A stretch of DNA of 8,034 nucleotides from an uncultured Oribacterium sp. (lineage in GTDB: Bacteria > Bacillota > Clostridia > Lachnospirales > Lachnospiraceae): assembly GCA_900772695.1 (NCBI GenBank), contig CAAGRO010000177.1, positions 1-8,034 of the forward strand. Direction: 5' to 3'. Positions 5,574 through 8,034 of the stretch are shown here, one piece after another. The notes under the pieces are model-generated. The model was not told the origin of the DNA, did not search any database, and was given only the letters and a program-made list of their open reading frames with translations. Each line of letters starts with the position of its first letter. The stretch's first letter is position 1. The position numbers and the translations under genes are program-made.

Positions 5574-5584
5574 ATTCACCTCAT
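5571..5584 (-). promoter_or_regulatory. Ribosome binding site that decides the HAD phosphatase start
   Basis: On the minus strand TGAGGTGAAT precedes ATG (5571-5573). The in-frame GTG at 5577-5579 is part of the Shine-Dalgarno sequence itself, so the ATG is preferred and the product is 269 rather than 271 residues. Confidence 0.7.
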
Positions 5585-5891
5585 TCTTTCTGTCACATGC
5601 ACTCCCTCCCGCTCTGTCAGGAACGATTCCGCATTCATGAACGGCGTTTCTTTTCGCCGTGCTCGACTCGAATACTTCCCTCTTCCGCGGTCATATGACG
5701 CTGTTTTATCATCTCTCTACGCGCTCACTCTAGCATGCAGCGGACCCATCTGTCCGCGATTTCACAAAGATTTTACATAGAATTTCGATTTTCTTTACGA
5801 AGGCAGTACACCGTTTTTTCGCGAAGTGATGACGCTGTGGTCCCCTGCATTGGCCGACGGACAGGTGGGCTCTTCACAGGATGAACGCATC
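5580..5891. other. Noncoding spacer with two short hairpins; no gene seen
   Basis: No open frame here has both a ribosome site and protein-like composition. The stretch holds a hairpin ACGGCG / CGCCGT (5641-5646 and 5655-5660, 8-base loop) and another, GCGGAC / GTCCGC (5740-5745 and 5752-5757, 6-base loop). It also has an AT-rich patch at 5759-5815 and a GC-rich patch at 5824-5880. The HAD gene promoter should be on the minus strand here, but I found no pair of boxes I trust. Confidence 0.5.
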
Positions 5892-5919
5892 AAAAAAGAG
5901 ACGGCCGTGTGACCGTCTC
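5892..5919 (-). terminator. Intrinsic terminator of the uracil permease gene
   Basis: On the minus strand GAGACGG (5913-5919) pairs with CCGTCTC (5898-5904) around an 8-base loop and is followed by six T (5892-5897). It lies about 25 bases after the permease stop codon. Confidence 0.85.
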
Positions 5920-5943
5920 CTGAAATCAGATTTTATATGAGAA

Positions 5944-7377
5944 TTACTTCTCCTTCGTGCTGCCGTCGTCCATCATGTTCTGCTGGCCGGCCTTCTTCGC
6001 AAGCTGCCATACGAGGGACTCGCCCTGCGCGATTTCGAAGTTGACACCGGTGTCGTTCGGCTCGTCCTCGATGAACTCGTAATCCTTGCCAGGCAGGATC
6101 GCGTTCAGCAGGATACCGACGAGTGAACCGGTCGCGATGCCGGAGAAGTTGATGGTGATCGCACCGAGCGGGATCACGATCGCACCTGCGGTGGAGTAGT
6201 TGATACCGATCGCCAGTACGAGGATGAGCGCTGCGATGATGACGTTACGTGACTGAGAGAAGTCGACCTTCGTCTCGACGACGTTACGCACACCGACGGC
6301 GGAAATCATACCGTAGAGTACCAGGGAGATACCACCGACCGTCGCGGACGGCATCACCTCGATGAGGGCTGCGAACTTCGGGCAGAAGCTGAGGAGGATC
6401 GCAATGCAGGCGGCCAGACGGATCACCATCGGGTCGTACACCTTCGTCAGCGTCAGTACGCCGGTGTTCTCGCCGTAGGTCGTGTTCGCCGGTGCACCGA
6501 AGAGGGATGCGAGGGTGGTCGCGAGACCGTCACCCGTCAGTGTGCGGTGAAGGCCCGGGTCCTGGATGAAGTTCTGACCCACCGTCGAGGAGATCGCGGA
6601 GATGTCGCCGATGTGCTCCATCATCGTCGCGAAGGCGATCGGTACGATGGTGATCACGGAGGTGATCAGCAGGGAGGAATCCAGGCTTCCATCCGTGAAG
6701 AGGGAGAATACCGTGCGACCGTACTCGATCGGAAGCCCGAACCAGGCTGCCTCTGCGACCGGTGCGAAATCGATGAAGCCGGCGATGGCAGCTACGAGGT
6801 AGGAACCGATCACGCCGAGGAGGATCGGGATGATCTTCACCATACCGCGGCCCCAGATGTTGCAGACCACGACGATGACGATCGCGACGAGTGCGATACC
6901 CCAGTTGCTGGAGCAGTTCTCAACTGCGGACTTCGAAAGGTTGAGACCGATGGCGATGATGATCGGACCGGTGACAACCGGCGGGAAGTACTTCATGACC
7001 TTCGAGGTACCGAAGGCACGGAAGGCCGCGGCCAGCACGAGGTAAACGAGACCGGCACACGCGACACCGAAGCAGGCATAGCGGAGCAGATCCGGCTCAC
7101 CGTTCGGTGCGATGGCTGCATAACCAGCCAGGAACGCGAAGGACGATCCGAGGAATGCCGGAACCTTCTTCTTACTGATGAGATGGAACAGCAGTGTTCC
7201 GAGACCGGCGAACAGCAGCGTCGTCGACACACTCAGGCCGGTAAGCAGCGGAACCAGCACCGTCGAACCGAACATGGCGAACATGTGCTGGAAGCCGAGA
7301 ATCAGAACCTTGCCGGTGCCGAGCTTCTTCGCATCATAGATGCCCTCTTCACCGATTTTCACAGCTTCTTTACTCAT
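5944..7377 (-). CDS. uraA: Uracil permease (NCS2 family, UraA/PyrP type)
   Basis: A 477-residue inner-membrane protein that imports uracil, probably with protons. About fourteen hydrophobic segments fill residues 25-450, as in the 7+7 inverted-repeat fold of NCS2 carriers. Family marks are F36-G-S-T-V-L-V-P in the first segment, M253-E254-H-I-G, and the half-helix N-T-T-Y-G-E303-N-T-G-V. E254 and E303 are 49 residues apart, exactly the spacing of the uracil-binding E241 and E290 of E. coli UraA, and Y-G-E-N-T-G is typical of uracil rather than purine carriers. D258 stands where E. coli UraA has H245. ATG at 7375-7377 follows AAAGGGG (7384-7390). It has its own promoter and a leader of about 145 bases with a strong hairpin, suggesting transcriptional attenuation, perhaps by pyrimidine supply. 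Neighbouring genes are not pyrimidine genes. Confidence 0.94.
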   Translation of the reverse strand: MSKEAVKIGEEGIYDAKKLGTGKVLILGFQHMFAMFGSTVLVPLLTGLSVSTTLLFAGLGTLLFHLISKKKVPAFLGSSFAFLAGYAAIAPNGEPDLLRYACFGVACAGLVYLVLAAAFRAFGTSKVMKYFPPVVTGPIIIAIGLNLSKSAVENCSSNWGIALVAIVIVVVCNIWGRGMVKIIPILLGVIGSYLVAAIAGFIDFAPVAEAAWFGLPIEYGRTVFSLFTDGSLDSSLLITSVITIVPIAFATMMEHIGDISAISSTVGQNFIQDPGLHRTLTGDGLATTLASLFGAPANTTYGENTGVLTLTKVYDPMVIRLAACIAILLSFCPKFAALIEVMPSATVGGISLVLYGMISAVGVRNVVETKVDFSQSRNVIIAALILVLAIGINYSTAGAIVIPLGAITINFSGIATGSLVGILLNAILPGKDYEFIEDEPNDTGVNFEIAQGESLVWQLAKKAGQQNMMDDGSTKEK

Positions 7378-7415
7378 AAAAATCCCCTTTCATTTACACC
7401 CTCTGAAGCGCCATA

Positions 7416-7457
7416 GAAAAGGCACACGAGAGAGGAAATAGTCCCCCCTGTGTGCCT
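7416..7457 (-). promoter_or_regulatory. Terminator-like hairpin in the uracil permease leader (candidate attenuator)
   Basis: On the minus strand AGGCACAC (7450-7457) pairs with GTGTGCCT (7420-7427). Inside it AGGGGGGA (7442-7449) pairs with TCCTCTCT (7429-7436) using two G-U pairs, leaving a 5-base loop and one bulged base. The stem runs into TTTTC. It lies about 65 bases after the proposed transcription start and about 40 bases before the ATG. Uracil permease genes of Firmicutes are often controlled by PyrR-type attenuation. I see only a loose match to a PyrR loop (GATCCGAGGC, minus strand, ending near 7453) and no clear antiterminator, so the mechanism is open. Confidence 0.55.
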
Positions 7458-7529
7458 CGGATCGTTCTATTCTGTTGGCCACGATACAATGCCCATATAC
7501 GCTCCAGAATTATTTACATGATTTCTGAC

Positions 7530-7558
7530 AGTATAACACAGGGGCATGGAGATGAAAA
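7530..7558 (-). promoter_or_regulatory. Candidate promoter of uraA
   Basis: On the minus strand TTTTCA (7553-7558) and TATACT (7530-7535) are separated by 17 bases, matching the sigma-A consensus at 4 of 6 and 5 of 6 positions. Transcription would start near 7523, so the hairpin at 7416-7457 is within the transcript. Confidence 0.55.
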
Positions 7559-7593
7559 CCAAATTCTTAAAATTTTATAAACTGAGGATGGCC

Positions 7594-7639
7594 AGCGTCA
7601 GCCCTGCGGGCATCGGGCATAGCCCGGTGGGATGTCGCT
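7594..7639. repeat. GC-rich nested hairpin element downstream of sdaAA
   Basis: Outer arms AGCG (7594-7597) and CGCT (7636-7639) enclose two tight hairpins, GCCC-TGC-GGGC (7601-7611) and CGGGC-ATA-GCCCG (7614-7626). No T-run follows on the minus strand at the right distance, so it is at best a weak terminator for the serine dehydratase; it may be a REP-like element or a structured 3' end. Confidence 0.45.
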
Positions 7640-7656
7640 ACGGAGTAAGACGGTGC

Positions 7657-8034
7657 TTATTTCTCTGTACCGAAGATTTTCTCTTTTAATCTCCGGCCGG
7701 TCGGGGTAGCGGCGAGGCCGCCGCCGGCGGTTTCCTTGAGTGCGCTGTTCATCATGTCGCCGACGGACTGCATCGCGCCGATGCACTCATCCACCGGGAT
7801 GTAGGCGCGGATGCCGGCGAGGACCATGTCTGCGCTGGAGAAGGCGATCATGATGCCGGAAACGTTTCGCTTGATACATGGGATCTCGACGAGGCCGGCG
7901 ACAGGGTCACAGGCGAGGCCGAGCTGGTTCGCGATGGCGATGGCGAGCGCGTCCGCGCACATATCCGGGCTGCCGCCCATCAACTCGACGAGGGCTGCCG
8001 CCGCCATGCCGGAGGCGCCGCCGCCGATGATGAT
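7657..8034 (-). CDS. sdaAA: L-serine dehydratase, iron-sulfur-dependent, alpha subunit, C-terminal part only
   Basis: The window holds the last 125 codons; the start lies beyond the right edge. The enzyme deaminates L-serine to pyruvate and ammonia in the cytosol with an oxygen-sensitive 4Fe-4S cluster, in two-subunit form in most Firmicutes. Counting from the edge, the recognisable parts are M10-A-A-A-A-L-V-E-L, then L-G-L-A-C42-D-P-V-A-G-L-V-E-I-P-C53-I-K-R-N, which supplies two cluster-ligand cysteines. The family-typical ending G-G-L-A-A-T-P-T-G-R-R-L follows. The gene ends with TAA at 7657-7659. The ending is that of an alpha subunit, so the beta subunit gene would be expected upstream, outside the window. 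The first three codons at the edge read Ile-Ile-Ile where relatives have an acidic residue; see findings. Confidence 0.93.
   Translation of the reverse strand: MIIGGGASGMAAAALVELMGGSPDMCADALAIAIANQLGLACDPVAGLVEIPCIKRNVSGIMIAFSSADMVLAGIRAYIPVDECIGAMQSVGDMMNSALKETAGGGLAATPTGRRLKEKIFGTEK

Noticed and set aside
6547..7416. Open frame of 289 codons on the plus strand
   Set aside because: It is antisense to the uracil permease and is extremely rich in Asp, Arg, Glu and His, the usual signature of the complement of a hydrophobic GC-rich gene.
7378..7523. Purine or other known riboswitch in the permease leader
   Set aside because: I could not find the conserved core of a purine riboswitch, and the transporter motifs indicate uracil rather than xanthine or guanine.

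Overview
The window looks like a stretch of chromosome, or a complete short metagenomic contig, from a fairly GC-rich member of the Clostridia, most like Lachnospiraceae. The evidence is the AGGAGG-type ribosome sites, sigma-A-like promoters, hairpin-plus-T-run terminators and the character of the proteins. I cannot name a genus. Both ends cut through genes: a PHP-domain phosphoesterase at the left edge and an L-serine dehydratase alpha subunit at the right edge.

Layout, left to right. (1) 1-633, minus: PHP-domain hydrolase, C-terminus missing. (2) 818-2044, plus: RlmI/YwbD-type PUA-domain rRNA methyltransferase, divergent from gene 1, with promoters that appear to overlap face to face at 762-795. 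(3) 2045-2271: a dense run of palindromes, including repeated GTYGACTAYA-type half-sites, ending in a hairpin with a T-run that overlaps the next promoter. (4) 2272-3552, plus: AAA ATPase with a DUF4143 C-terminus, visibly lower in GC than its neighbours. (5) 3717-4184, minus: ribose-5-phosphate isomerase B, with back-to-back terminators between it and the ATPase. (6) 4469-4711, plus: an 80-residue protein that I read as a divergent HPr-fold protein without the phosphorylatable histidine. (7) 4764-5573, minus: NagD-type HAD phosphatase. (8) 5944-7377, minus: UraA-type uracil permease with its own promoter and a leader hairpin. (9) 7657-8034, minus: C-terminal part of the iron-sulfur L-serine dehydratase alpha subunit.

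Most of the window is housekeeping: rRNA modification, pentose phosphate interconversion, phosphatase activity, uracil uptake and serine deamination. Nearly every gene appears to be its own transcription unit, and I see no long operon. The parts that stand out are the ATPase with its palindrome-rich upstream region, which looks like an acquired unit, and the HPr-like small protein divergent from rpiB. I found no CRISPR array, transposase, tRNA or rRNA.
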